44,979 nt of DNA, taken from positions 1 through 44,979 of the forward strand of contig MVZM01000014.1 of assembly GCA_002068415.1 (NCBI GenBank), in the 5' to 3' direction. Position 1 is the first letter of the stretch. Each line of letters begins with the position of its first letter. This DNA comes from Tenericutes bacterium ADurb.BinA124 (lineage in GTDB: Bacteria; Bacillota_I; Bacilli_A; ML615J-28; CAG-698). A program made the position numbers and the translations under genes. The notes below the pieces were generated by a model that did not search any database, was not told the origin of the DNA, and saw nothing but the letters and a program-made list of their open reading frames with translations. Of this stretch, positions 7,597 through 16,671 are shown one piece after another.

Positions 7597-9366
7597 ATGA
7601 TTTTTGGAAGAAACATCAATCGTTATTATTGGAAGTACAGCTTCTATTTTATTGTTGGGATTGCGGCCCTGATTGCGGTTGACATCTATCAACTAAATAT
7701 CCCCAACATTATTGGCCTCATTATTGACGGTTTGCGTTATCAAACCTTGACGAAGGCTCAGTTAAGCGATTTTATGAAAGAACTGATGATAATTGTGAGC
7801 ATCATGTTTGTGGGGCGGTTTTTATGGCGCATTTGCATTTTTGGTAACGGGATTCGCATTGAGACCGATTTACGAAAACGGATGTTTGCCCATTCCTTAA
7901 AATTATCGCAAACCTATTATCAACATCATAAAACCGGTGCTTTAATGGCCCTTTATACGAATGATTTGCAAACCATTCGGGCCACTTTCGGTCAAGGGAC
8001 GGTGATGTTAATCGATGCTATATTTTTGGGTGTTTTAGCCTTTGTAAAGATGTGGCGCATGGATATCGTCCTAACCTTAATATCATCGATTCCCTTGCTT
8101 CTTTTAGCTTTATCCAGTCGGATTATTGGCAAGTATATGAGCAAGAAATTTGCCTTACGCCAAAAAGCCTTTGCGAACATGGCGGACTTTACCCAAGAAT
8201 CGATTTCCGGGATTTCCGTTGTCAAGGCGTTTGTGAAAGAAGCCAAAGAATTAATGGCCTTTACAAAGATTAACAAAGAAAATTACGACCGCAATATGGA
8301 GTTTGTGAAAGCGGGCGTTTTATTGCATACATTAATTGGCGGCTTGATTGCTTCCATTATTGTGATTATTATGGCTTATGGTGGTTATTTAGTATATCAA
8401 TCGCAAGTCAATCAAAATCTCATGTTTACGGTTGGCGATTTAACGAAATATATTTCTTATTTTGGCACCTTAACTTGGCCGATGATGGCCATTGCTCAAC
8501 TCATCAATTTACGAAGTCAAGCCCAAGCCTCCTTGCAACGCATTGATGGCTTGTTAAACGAAGAAATTGACATTAAGGATAGCTACCCCTACCAAATAGA
8601 AGCAATTACCGGCGCCATCACCTTTAATAATTTATCATTTAAATATCCCCAAACAAATAAACTCGTTTTGGAAAATATTTCCTTAACCATTGAAGCCGGT
8701 GAAAAAATCGGGATTATCGGCCGCACGGGTTGTGGGAAAACCACTTTGGTGGATTTACTGTTGCGCTTATATAATCTTGAACCTAACAGGATTCTCTTAG
8801 ATGGTATTGACATTATGCGCTTACCGATTACTAAAGTTCGGGATGCCATTGCCTATGTCCCGCAAGATAACTTCTTATTTTCCGATACGATTGAAAATAA
8901 TATCAACTTTGCTTTCCAAGAAAAAGATGTTGAAAAAATCCAACAGGCGGCCAAGATGGCTGATTTGGATGGTAATGTTCGTGAATTTAAAGATGGCTAT
9001 CAAACCGTTTTAGGAGAACGGGGTGTTACTATTTCCGGTGGCCAAAAACAACGGACGGCGATTGCCAGAGCCCTAATGAAAGATGCCCCGATTCTTATTT
9101 TAGATGATTCGGTTTCCGCTGTGGATACGAAAACCGAAGAAATCATCTTAAACAATATTCATAAAATTCGCCAAGGGAAAACAACGATTTTAATTGCCCA
9201 CCGCATTTCGACCATCCAATCGATGGATAAAATTATTTTACTCGATGAGGGCAAGCTTGTTGGTTTTGGCTCCCATGCTGAACTCTTGCAAACAAGTGTT
9301 CTTTATAAACAAATGGTTGATTTACAAAAACTGGAGGATGAAGTTGGAGGTGAGATTGATGGATGA
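7597..9366 (+). CDS. Heterodimeric ABC exporter, subunit with degenerate Walker B glutamate
   Basis: This 589-aa half-transporter has about six membrane helices (residues 15-315) followed by a nucleotide-binding domain. It has Walker A GRTGCGKTT (near 375), signature ISGGQKQRT, Walker B ILILDD and the H-loop AHRIST. The residue after Walker B is Asp rather than the catalytic Glu (LDDSVSAVD), as in the BmrC/LmrC half of heterodimeric multidrug exporters. The partner gene follows with an 8-base overlap. I chose ATG 7597 because GAGG at 7587-7590 is its ribosome site and the ATG at 7585 is too close to the promoter. The likely role is export of lipids, drugs or peptides from the cell; the substrate is unknown. 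Confidence 0.88.
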   Translation: MIFGRNINRYYWKYSFYFIVGIAALIAVDIYQLNIPNIIGLIIDGLRYQTLTKAQLSDFMKELMIIVSIMFVGRFLWRICIFGNGIRIETDLRKRMFAHSLKLSQTYYQHHKTGALMALYTNDLQTIRATFGQGTVMLIDAIFLGVLAFVKMWRMDIVLTLISSIPLLLLALSSRIIGKYMSKKFALRQKAFANMADFTQESISGISVVKAFVKEAKELMAFTKINKENYDRNMEFVKAGVLLHTLIGGLIASIIVIIMAYGGYLVYQSQVNQNLMFTVGDLTKYISYFGTLTWPMMAIAQLINLRSQAQASLQRIDGLLNEEIDIKDSYPYQIEAITGAITFNNLSFKYPQTNKLVLENISLTIEAGEKIGIIGRTGCGKTTLVDLLLRLYNLEPNRILLDGIDIMRLPITKVRDAIAYVPQDNFLFSDTIENNINFAFQEKDVEKIQQAAKMADLDGNVREFKDGYQTVLGERGVTISGGQKQRTAIARALMKDAPILILDDSVSAVDTKTEEIILNNIHKIRQGKTTILIAHRISTIQSMDKIILLDEGKLVGFGSHAELLQTSVLYKQMVDLQKLEDEVGGEIDG

Positions 9367-11125
9367 AGAAGTAACAAAAGTCAATTTGACCGATAAAAAA
9401 ATCATCAAGCGCTTGATATCTTATGCGAAAAACCATAAAAAAGCTTTCGCCATTGCCGTTCTTTTAATGGTTTTTGCGGTTGGTATCGATTTGGTTCTCC
9501 CCTTATTGCTTGGCTTAGTGTCGAAAATCTTAGGTCGTGATAATATCGATTTTCAACAGATTATTGGGATTGTTGTTATCTATGGTTGCTTGTTAGTGGT
9601 GATGTTCATTATTCAGTTCTACCAAGCGATGACTTTACAAAAAGCCGGCCAAAAGATTATTTATGAAGTGCGTGAACAAGTCTTTACCCATATTGAAAAA
9701 TACTCGATTGCACAAATTAACAGTGTTCCCGTTGGCAAATTTGTCACCCGCGTCACTAACGATACGAATACCTTAAATGAAATGTATACGAGTGTCGTTA
9801 TCAATTTACTGAAAGATTCGTTCACCATTATCGGGGTTTTGGTGGCGATGTTCTTTGTGGACACAAGTTTAAGTTTATATGTGTTGGCCGTCTGCCCTTT
9901 GATTGTCATTATTTCGTTTGTTTTCCGAAAATATTCCCGGGAAGCTTACCGCGAAGTTCGCAGTAATATCGCCAATGTCAATGCGTTTTTGTCGGAAAAT
10001 ATTTCAGGAATGAAAATAACCCAAGTTTTCAACCAGGAAGCCAAGAAACTCCAAGAATTTCAAGAGAAGAACAAGCAATTAAAAAAGAGCTCTTTAAAAC
10101 AAATCTTTATTTTTGGGATTTTCCGGCCCTCCATCTATGTTCTTTACATTGCGACCGTGATGTTAATTCTTTGGTTTGGTAGCAATAATGTTATCCTGCA
10201 AGCCGGCCTTACCTTTGAAGTTATTATTATCTTTCATCAGTACATCGATCGTTTGTTCAACCCGATTCAACAATTAGCGGAACAATTCAACATTTTGCAG
10301 TCGGCATTTGCGGCCTCCGAAAAAATCTTTGCGGTTTTGGATCAACAACCGGAAATCGTTGATGCTCCCGACGCCATCGAACTAAGCGATGTCAAGGGCG
10401 AGATTGAGTTTAAAAATGTTTGGTTTTCTTATCTTCCCGATGAATGGGTCTTAAAAGATGTCTCTTTTAAAATCAAAGCCAATGAAACCGTGGCATTTGT
10501 GGGGGCGACCGGCAGCGGCAAAACCACGATTCTTTCCTTAATTGTTCGCAATTACGATATTCAAAAAGGCCAAATCCTAATTGATGGTATTGATATTCGA
10601 AAAATTAAAATTGCTTCACTCCGTTCCCAAATTGGACAAATGTTGCAAGATGTCTTCTTGTTCAGTGGGACCATTAACTCAAATATCAAAATGCGGGAAG
10701 ACAGCATTACCGATGATGATGTTAAACAAGCCTGTGAATATGTTAATGCTGACAAATTTATTAACAGCCTGCCCAATGCTTATCAAGAAGAAGTTAGAGA
10801 ACGAGGAAACAATTTTTCAGCCGGGCAAAGGCAATTATTATCCTTTGCGAGAACCATGGCTCATCAACCCAAAGTGATGATTCTTGATGAAGCAACAGCG
10901 AACATTGATACGGAAACGGAAGTTCTCATTCAAGATTCCTTAGCAAAAATGATGAATGTCGGAACAATGTTGGTGGTAGCGCATCGCTTATCAACCATTC
11001 AGCATGCGGACAAAATTATTGTCCTGCAAAAAGGTGAGATTGTGGAAGAAGGCAATCACCAAGAGTTGTTGAAAAAACGTGGTCAATATTATAAACTATA
11101 TCAACTTCAATATCAGCATCAATAA
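9359..11125 (+). CDS. Heterodimeric ABC exporter, canonical subunit
   Basis: This 588-aa half-transporter is the partner of the preceding gene. It has six membrane helices, Walker A GATGSGKTT (near 381), signature NFSAGQRQLL, Walker B VMILDEATANID with the catalytic Glu, and H-loop AHRLST. In heterodimers of the BmrC/BmrD and LmrC/LmrD type, one ATP site is degenerate and one is active, and this pair shows that pattern. The start is ATG 9359, eight bases after GGAGG (9346-9350) inside the end of the upstream gene. A longer open frame reaches back to 9194 but would overlap the upstream gene by 170 bases without a ribosome site. A bidirectional terminator follows directly. Confidence 0.88.
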   Translation: MDEEVTKVNLTDKKIIKRLISYAKNHKKAFAIAVLLMVFAVGIDLVLPLLLGLVSKILGRDNIDFQQIIGIVVIYGCLLVVMFIIQFYQAMTLQKAGQKIIYEVREQVFTHIEKYSIAQINSVPVGKFVTRVTNDTNTLNEMYTSVVINLLKDSFTIIGVLVAMFFVDTSLSLYVLAVCPLIVIISFVFRKYSREAYREVRSNIANVNAFLSENISGMKITQVFNQEAKKLQEFQEKNKQLKKSSLKQIFIFGIFRPSIYVLYIATVMLILWFGSNNVILQAGLTFEVIIIFHQYIDRLFNPIQQLAEQFNILQSAFAASEKIFAVLDQQPEIVDAPDAIELSDVKGEIEFKNVWFSYLPDEWVLKDVSFKIKANETVAFVGATGSGKTTILSLIVRNYDIQKGQILIDGIDIRKIKIASLRSQIGQMLQDVFLFSGTINSNIKMREDSITDDDVKQACEYVNADKFINSLPNAYQEEVRERGNNFSAGQRQLLSFARTMAHQPKVMILDEATANIDTETEVLIQDSLAKMMNVGTMLVVAHRLSTIQHADKIIVLQKGEIVEEGNHQELLKKRGQYYKLYQLQYQHQ

Positions 11126-11167
11126 AAAAAGAGCAATCATAGTTCAATCTATGTTGCTCTTGTTTTC
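11122..11167. terminator. Bidirectional terminator between convergent genes
   Basis: The stem GAGCAA-CATAG (11131-11142, one bulged T) pairs with CTATG-TTGCTC (11149-11159) around a 6-base loop. It has T residues on the plus side and an A run (11124-11130) that gives a T run on the minus strand. It serves the exporter operon and the convergent reductase gene, whose stop codon touches it. Confidence 0.8.
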
Positions 11168-12185
11168 ATATTTGCACATCGTCTAAATTGCTTAATTGAA
11201 TAGGCAGTTGTTTGGCTTCAATCTTTTTAATCATGGCTACTAATTGCCGATTAATCGGAACATCAATCCCGATTTCATCGGCCTTTCTTACAATATAACC
11301 GTTGAAGTAATCAATTTCCGTTAGTTGTCCGCGTTCTAAGGATTGGAGACTGGAAGACTTTAAATGGCGGTATTTGTGACCGACCACGGTAATAATCAAA
11401 TTGGCTTTAAACCGACTCCATGCTGTTTTATCATCAATCAGTTTATAATAATTCAGTTTTCCGGCATAGGGGGGAACATTAATCTTTAAGCCCTTAGCGA
11501 CATTCATGGCTTCTTTGATAATGCCCATGAAAATGGCGCGGGCTTTTTTTATTTTCAACATTTTCCCAAGTTTCAAACCGCAAACCGCCCCCAAGGAGGT
11601 AATGCAGGAATTAATGATTAACTTTGAATAAAGTTCTTCAAAAATATGATCGGAGATTTGGGTTGGGAAGACATTATTCAGTATTTCTTGGATGGTGCTT
11701 AAATGCGGTTTGTGGTCTTTGTCAATTCCGCCGATGATGAATTCACCATAGCTGGTAACTAACAAACTTCCTCGTTCAATCATGCTTGCTCCATAACCGA
11801 TAACGCAGCCGATGGTTCGATTGGAACCGACAATCGCAGCTAAATCATCCGTACAAATACCGTTTTGCATGGCAACCACTAAAGATTTATCATGGATGAA
11901 GGGCAATAACTTCCGGGCCACTTTGGGCATATCATAGGCTTTGGTGGCAATAAAAACAATATCAAATAAACCTTTTAGCTCCGGTATTTTCGCAACAGCT
12001 TTCATAATAACTTCATGAGTGCCTAAAACACCGGAAATATTAAGCCCCTTGGTTCTTATTTGTTCAGCAACTTCTTCCCGATTGGCAACAATCGTGATAT
12101 CATAACCTGCCAAAGCGATAAAGGCTGCGGTGCTGCCACCAATTGCTCCGGCTCCGACCATCAATATGCGTACATTTTTATTCAT
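11166..12185 (-). CDS. 2-dehydropantoate 2-reductase family protein (ApbA/PanE)
   Basis: The 339-aa protein has the Rossmann nucleotide-binding motif GAGAIGG (residues 11-17) and the family C-terminal domain with the lysine-containing stretch YSKLIINSC and the conserved block SLERGQLTEIDYFNG. The family reduces ketopantoate to pantoate with NADPH, a step toward coenzyme A, although many paralogues reduce other 2-keto acids. No other pantothenate gene is nearby, so I give the family and not a gene symbol. It is a single-gene unit with its own promoter, converging on the exporter operon. Confidence 0.8.
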   Translation of the reverse strand: MNKNVRILMVGAGAIGGSTAAFIALAGYDITIVANREEVAEQIRTKGLNISGVLGTHEVIMKAVAKIPELKGLFDIVFIATKAYDMPKVARKLLPFIHDKSLVVAMQNGICTDDLAAIVGSNRTIGCVIGYGASMIERGSLLVTSYGEFIIGGIDKDHKPHLSTIQEILNNVFPTQISDHIFEELYSKLIINSCITSLGAVCGLKLGKMLKIKKARAIFMGIIKEAMNVAKGLKINVPPYAGKLNYYKLIDDKTAWSRFKANLIITVVGHKYRHLKSSSLQSLERGQLTEIDYFNGYIVRKADEIGIDVPINRQLVAMIKKIEAKQLPIQLSNLDDVQI

Positions 12186-12208
12186 CTCATTTTACCTGCC
12201 TTAAGGAA

Positions 12209-12237
12209 AGTATATACCAAAAGCGAAGAATTGTCAA
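12209..12237 (-). promoter_or_regulatory. Promoter of the PanE-family gene
   Basis: On the minus strand, a consensus TTGACA (12232-12237), a 17-base spacer and TATACT (12209-12214). The -35 box shares bases with the T run of the terminator of the preceding lipoprotein gene, a very compact arrangement. Confidence 0.75.
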
Positions 12238-12263
12238 AAAAAAAGAACCGGAAAACCGGTTCT
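12236..12263 (-). terminator. Terminator of the large lipoprotein gene
   Basis: A perfect 8-bp stem AGAACCGG/CCGGTTCT (12244-12251 with 12256-12263) around a 4-base loop is followed on the minus strand by eight T. Confidence 0.85.
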
Positions 12264-12278
12264 AAAGTCTGAGTAATC

Positions 12279-15200
12279 TTAAGAGAATAAAATATCATAA
12301 AGTTCATTAGCTAGTGTATCCATGGTATAAGGATGAGTAGCAGCCGTGATTTGGTCACGATAATCATTATAAGCGTTGGTTTGATCTGCCGTTGGTTCAT
12401 TGACTTCATTATATTCATCAGCAATCAAGTTCAAAATTTCAACGCGGAAATCATTAACAGCCTCATCATCCAAAACTTCAAGAGCTTTCAATTGTACAAG
12501 GGCTTCATCCGCTAGTGTTCGCACTTGTTCGGTTGAAGAAGCTTGTTCGATATCATCACAATAATCATGGCACAAATCCCACATTTGATGATGAATTACC
12601 CAGTCAGGGATAAATACTTGCATGAATGTCACATAACCACATAACAAAATGTAAGCGTCTTCTTTAGAATTTACTAAGGCGACTTTATTAGGATCTGCTA
12701 CATAAGCATTATCTAAAGCTACTATAGCATTTTCTAAAGCAGCATTGACAGCTTCTACGTTTTCCGCATTTTGAATATTATTGAGGAGAGTTGGAAGTAG
12801 GGCTGCTAAATCGGTAACCGAATCATCGGTTGCTGTTTGTACAAGCGTTTCATAATGAATTTGTAATCCAATTGAACTATTATATTTTGCTAACCTCAAA
12901 GGATCTCGTGGATAATCTTCGTAGTTTCTAACAAAGCTATTCAAGTAATGATCTATGTGTTCTAATTTACTAGAAATATTAATTCCGTCAACTGACCAAT
13001 TGTAACGATATTCTAAATATGAAAGATCCGAATCATAAAGAGTTGCCGACAACATATCGTAATTCTCTAATAATACAGCTAAAGCATGACCACGGTAACC
13101 TTCAAGAGCTGTTGCTTCTAGGTTTGCTAGATAAGGTTTAGTCATATTATATAATTCAAGAACATTGCTTGTTGTTTGTACAAAAGTTTCGAAAGCAACA
13201 TAATCAGTTATGAAATTCTCTGGAAGCGGCTTAACAAAACTAATGATGATTTGACGAATATTATCCCCATTTTGAAGAATAGTAGCCTTCATTTCGTTTA
13301 ACGGATAAACACCGGCAGTCAAATCAAGCAATTGTAATTTAGTATACCATTCGTTATAAAGAGGATCTACTTCTGAAAGCGTTAGGGCGTTATTCAGTTT
13401 TTCGATATATTCGTTATACAAATCCTGAACTTGGTCCATAATAGTGGCTGAAAGCAAATTGCCAAGATAATCGGTCAAGTTAACCATCTTTAATTGAACT
13501 TCATAGATGGTTGTCCACAATAGTTGTTTATCCGGATCTTGAACAAAAGCTCCGACTAAAGCACGGTAAGCGGTGTTGTAACGCTCACCCAATTGTTCAA
13601 TTGTTGTGCTGGCTTTAATAAGAGGAATGTGTTCGTCAAAAATCGCTTGCATCGCAACGATGCTGTCAGCAGTCGCCACGCGCACCCGACTTGCAAGTAA
13701 TCTCGTATAAAGGTCGACTCTAAAAATGATGCTTTCTTTAACGGGATCAATTTGAAAATCTTCGGCTTCAGCTTCAAAGTGCTGGACAATGTTCATTATT
13801 ATCACAACATTTGGAGCATCATTGATTATTTCAAGAGCTTCGTTGTATATGAGGATTAAATGATTATAATCATTATCAGTAATAATTGGTGCAAGTTGCT
13901 CTTTTTTGGCTGTTAGACGGTCAATTGCTATTTGTTTAACGATTATGTTAAGTTGCTTAGAACTATTAATATAGGCCTCAACCATCTTAACCGGATCATT
14001 TTGAGCATTAATTGAATCGGCTAATGCCAATACTTGAGCTTCAAAATCTTCATTCTCGCCAACAAACGGTCTAACAAAATCGATTAAATAATCTAAATTT
14101 TGAATTAATCGTTGTGGCAATTCCGTTACTCGATCTTGCCAAGACAAAGATAGAGTTTTAAGAGCTTCAATCGCTTGGTTATAAAGAGTGCTTATTTCTT
14201 CAACTGTTGTTGCTGATTCAATTGCTGTTGAGTATTGATGGATAGTATCGTTTAGGCGTTCTTGATCCTTTGTTGAGCTTAAGTAAGGATTCAACATTTG
14301 CCCAAAGGACACAGACAACCAATTAAGGTGATAAGTCTTTTCTCGATTTAAGACAATCTTGAGTTCATCAAAAACGAAAGCATCATTAATGCGACCAAAA
14401 TAAGCATCAAAAACATTTTCCATTTGTGTGATATTAATAGTGGATTTCATGTTGGCAACATCGGTGTTGTAAATAGCAGTCATCGCCACAATGCTGTCCG
14501 CCGTTGCTGTGAGCACTTTCCCTTCAAAATAGTTAGTCATCTCGGCAATGCGGTTGAATTTATCTTGAGCAAAAGCATCAACTTCAAACTGGAAGGTAGC
14601 GATGTTTGGAATCAATGTATTCACTAAACCGATTAACGTTATTAATGAGTCAGCCGAATTAATTTTAGTTTTAACGGTATCAACATAGGCATTAAAGGCG
14701 GTGATTGATTCCGGCTTCGCAAAGTTGATTTCTTCACGATTGGCCACTTCTTCATCAACTAATGCTAGAACGGAAAGTTTCGCATCAGCTATTGGAATTT
14801 CAAAGATTGTTTGGCCCGGATCGGAAAGAATGAATTCAGCGACAACATTTGTGATTTCCTTCACATCATCGGCCCTTAGTTCTTCCGTCTCTAGAGTAAC
14901 AACTAACTTATAGGCATCAAGATCTAAATGGCAAAGAGCGGATTTTACAGTCAAATCGTCACCCATTTCCATATTTTGAATAATTATTTTTAATTCTTTT
15001 TGTGATAACGGATAATCGTAAATATTAACGCCTTCGCGTTTTTCAAACTTCTCTGGGTTGATAAAATCCATTGGGAATGTCGGTTGATAATGCTCCATCT
15101 GAACAATGAAATCCCAAGGGTTGTTGGCTTCATCGCGGAACATAAAAGCGACAAATTCCTTTTTGTAGGCCGCAAATTCTTCATTGAAATAACCTTTATT

Positions 15201-16463
15201 TGGAATCAAAACATTATCTTGGTAAGTTTGACCAAGGATGTGTTCATAAGTGTAAATAAAACCGCCTTCTTCACGAACTTTGAAGTTGTGGGTGTGTTCA
15301 ATTTTAGTGACCACATTACCAGCAACAATGTTGGCAACGATTTTGTTTTTGGCCGTGAAGTTGGTAGTATCAAGAATATTGAAGAAGGTTTTAATTGGCA
15401 CATAGTCCATAAGCCATCTTGCATAAAGCGTCATATCCTTAGTAACAGTTGTGGAGTTGGCGAATTTGCCATCGTTAACGGTATTTCCCGTCCACCAGCC
15501 ATCAAAGATAAAGCCATCTTTGGTTGGGGTTGGTAAAGCAATTGTCGAGCCTTTTTCCACATTTTTAAGGACTGCCGATGTTCCTTCCGGAAGGGTTCCG
15601 CCTACAGGGTCAAAAGTAACATTGAGAAGGACCGGCGCTGCGGTTTCGGCGCTGGCTTTATAGTTGGTTTTAACACCGTTAATAAGCCAATAACCATCAT
15701 CGGAAACCGCAATTGTTGGTGTTACACCATCGGCACCATTAGCACCGGCTGAACCTTTTAAAGCACTTAAAGCGATTAAATTGTTCCAAGTGGTATCACC
15801 GACATATTGCCATTGAATGTATTCAGCGGTAACTTGGAAGGTGACTTGTTTTCCGTCGGCTCCTTTGGCTCCGTCCGCACCCTTAGCTCCGTCGGCTCCT
15901 TTGGCTCCGGTTAGACCAACTAAATCAGCGGTTGCCATTAAGTTCGTCCAAGTCTTATCGCCGACATACTGCCATTGAATATAGCCGCTGTCGACTCTAA
16001 AGGTGGTCGCTTTTCCGTCCGCCCCTTTAGTACCCATTAAAGCTGATAGAGCTATTAAGTTGGTCCATGTTTTATCGCCTTCGTATTGCCATTGGATATG
16101 ATCGTTGTCAACACGAAGCAATACCTCACGCCCATCAGCCCCCGGATCACCTTTTTCACCGGTAATGGAAATGGTAAAGGTGGTGACTTCATTTAAATAA
16201 TTGACAGAAATGGTATGAGTTCCTTCAGTTTGAAATTTGGCTAAATCTTCGGAACTAACCATACTTTCATTTAATGGAACTAAGCTATAAGTTCCATCCG
16301 ACATCGTCACTTTCACATTTAAGTCAGAAAGTTGGAAACCTTGTTCAAACTCGGTTGCTTCACCAACGACTTCAATGGAAGATACAATATTTTTGGGTTC
16401 GAAGCATCCAACTAAGAAAGTTCCGACCAAAAATAAGGATAGAAACAGAAAGATTTTCTTCAT
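12279..16463 (-). CDS. Large modular lipoprotein with collagen-like/Trp-rich modules and helical stalk
   Basis: The 1394-aa protein starts with a lipoprotein signal (lipobox LVGC, Cys20), so it should sit on the outer face of the membrane. Residues about 27-102 look like a bacterial Ig-like domain. About 103-247 alternates short Gly-X-Y collagen-like stretches (KGDPGADG, a run of AKGADG units) with three copies of a 30-residue module around IQWQYVGDKTWTNL. About 282-351 is an InlB B repeat ending in YARWL. The remaining thousand residues are predicted helical, in units of roughly 100 residues; two share the phrase ATADSIVAM. It resembles a cell-surface adhesin or stalk. No enzyme motif is visible. 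It is transcribed alone from a good promoter with a strong terminator. Ligand and function are unknown. Confidence 0.8.
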   Translation of the reverse strand: MKKIFLFLSLFLVGTFLVGCFEPKNIVSSIEVVGEATEFEQGFQLSDLNVKVTMSDGTYSLVPLNESMVSSEDLAKFQTEGTHTISVNYLNEVTTFTISITGEKGDPGADGREVLLRVDNDHIQWQYEGDKTWTNLIALSALMGTKGADGKATTFRVDSGYIQWQYVGDKTWTNLMATADLVGLTGAKGADGAKGADGAKGADGKQVTFQVTAEYIQWQYVGDTTWNNLIALSALKGSAGANGADGVTPTIAVSDDGYWLINGVKTNYKASAETAAPVLLNVTFDPVGGTLPEGTSAVLKNVEKGSTIALPTPTKDGFIFDGWWTGNTVNDGKFANSTTVTKDMTLYARWLMDYVPIKTFFNILDTTNFTAKNKIVANIVAGNVVTKIEHTHNFKVREEGGFIYTYEHILGQTYQDNVLIPNKGYFNEEFAAYKKEFVAFMFRDEANNPWDFIVQMEHYQPTFPMDFINPEKFEKREGVNIYDYPLSQKELKIIIQNMEMGDDLTVKSALCHLDLDAYKLVVTLETEELRADDVKEITNVVAEFILSDPGQTIFEIPIADAKLSVLALVDEEVANREEINFAKPESITAFNAYVDTVKTKINSADSLITLIGLVNTLIPNIATFQFEVDAFAQDKFNRIAEMTNYFEGKVLTATADSIVAMTAIYNTDVANMKSTINITQMENVFDAYFGRINDAFVFDELKIVLNREKTYHLNWLSVSFGQMLNPYLSSTKDQERLNDTIHQYSTAIESATTVEEISTLYNQAIEALKTLSLSWQDRVTELPQRLIQNLDYLIDFVRPFVGENEDFEAQVLALADSINAQNDPVKMVEAYINSSKQLNIIVKQIAIDRLTAKKEQLAPIITDNDYNHLILIYNEALEIINDAPNVVIIMNIVQHFEAEAEDFQIDPVKESIIFRVDLYTRLLASRVRVATADSIVAMQAIFDEHIPLIKASTTIEQLGERYNTAYRALVGAFVQDPDKQLLWTTIYEVQLKMVNLTDYLGNLLSATIMDQVQDLYNEYIEKLNNALTLSEVDPLYNEWYTKLQLLDLTAGVYPLNEMKATILQNGDNIRQIIISFVKPLPENFITDYVAFETFVQTTSNVLELYNMTKPYLANLEATALEGYRGHALAVLLENYDMLSATLYDSDLSYLEYRYNWSVDGINISSKLEHIDHYLNSFVRNYEDYPRDPLRLAKYNSSIGLQIHYETLVQTATDDSVTDLAALLPTLLNNIQNAENVEAVNAALENAIVALDNAYVADPNKVALVNSKEDAYILLCGYVTFMQVFIPDWVIHHQMWDLCHDYCDDIEQASSTEQVRTLADEALVQLKALEVLDDEAVNDFRVEILNLIADEYNEVNEPTADQTNAYNDYRDQITAATHPYTMDTLANELYDILFS
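15723..16157 (-). repeat. Collagen-like and IQWQY modules of the large lipoprotein
   Basis: This segment codes for residues 103-247 of the lipoprotein: four Gly-X-Y stretches separated by three related modules of about 30 residues. The modules share the core IQWQY-x-GD-x-TW-x-NL followed by an Ala/Leu-rich end, and the DNA repeats accordingly. Confidence 0.8.
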
Positions 16464-16529
16464 ATTTACCTCCTACTAATAATAGTATCAGACTAATGAA
16501 CGGATTAAACCGCCCAATACCCCAATTAT

Positions 16530-16557
16530 ATTTTACCATAATCAATGAAAGTGTCAA
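16530..16557 (-). promoter_or_regulatory. Promoter of the large lipoprotein gene
   Basis: On the minus strand, TTGACA (16552-16557), a 16-base spacer and TAAAAT (16530-16535). A leader of about 60 bases precedes the start codon, which has an AGGAGG ribosome site. Confidence 0.65.
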
Positions 16558-16606
16558 CGCTATTTATTTTCAGCACCTTTCTTTTTTCCTTCTTTTCGCA
16601 AAATTC

Positions 16607-16636
16607 TTTAAAAAACGCTCTTTCTTATGGTATAAT
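16607..16636 (+). promoter_or_regulatory. Promoter of the dusB-lysA operon
   Basis: TATAAT at 16631-16636 with an extended -10 TG at 16628-16629. The -35 region (TTTAAA, 18-base spacer) is weak. It is divergent from the lipoprotein promoter within a 208-base gap that holds no gene. Confidence 0.65.
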
Positions 16637-16671
16637 ATCACAGAGTGTAAAATGAGAAAAAGGATAAAAAA

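Noticed and set aside
15084..15536. A 150-codon plus-strand frame opposite the large lipoprotein gene
   Set aside because: It has no ribosome site or recognisable domain and lies antisense to a gene with a clear signal peptide and modules.
15723..16157. Regular DNA repeats that might suggest a CRISPR or intergenic repeat array
   Set aside because: The repeats keep codon register and encode protein modules within one open frame; spacing and sequence do not fit CRISPR.
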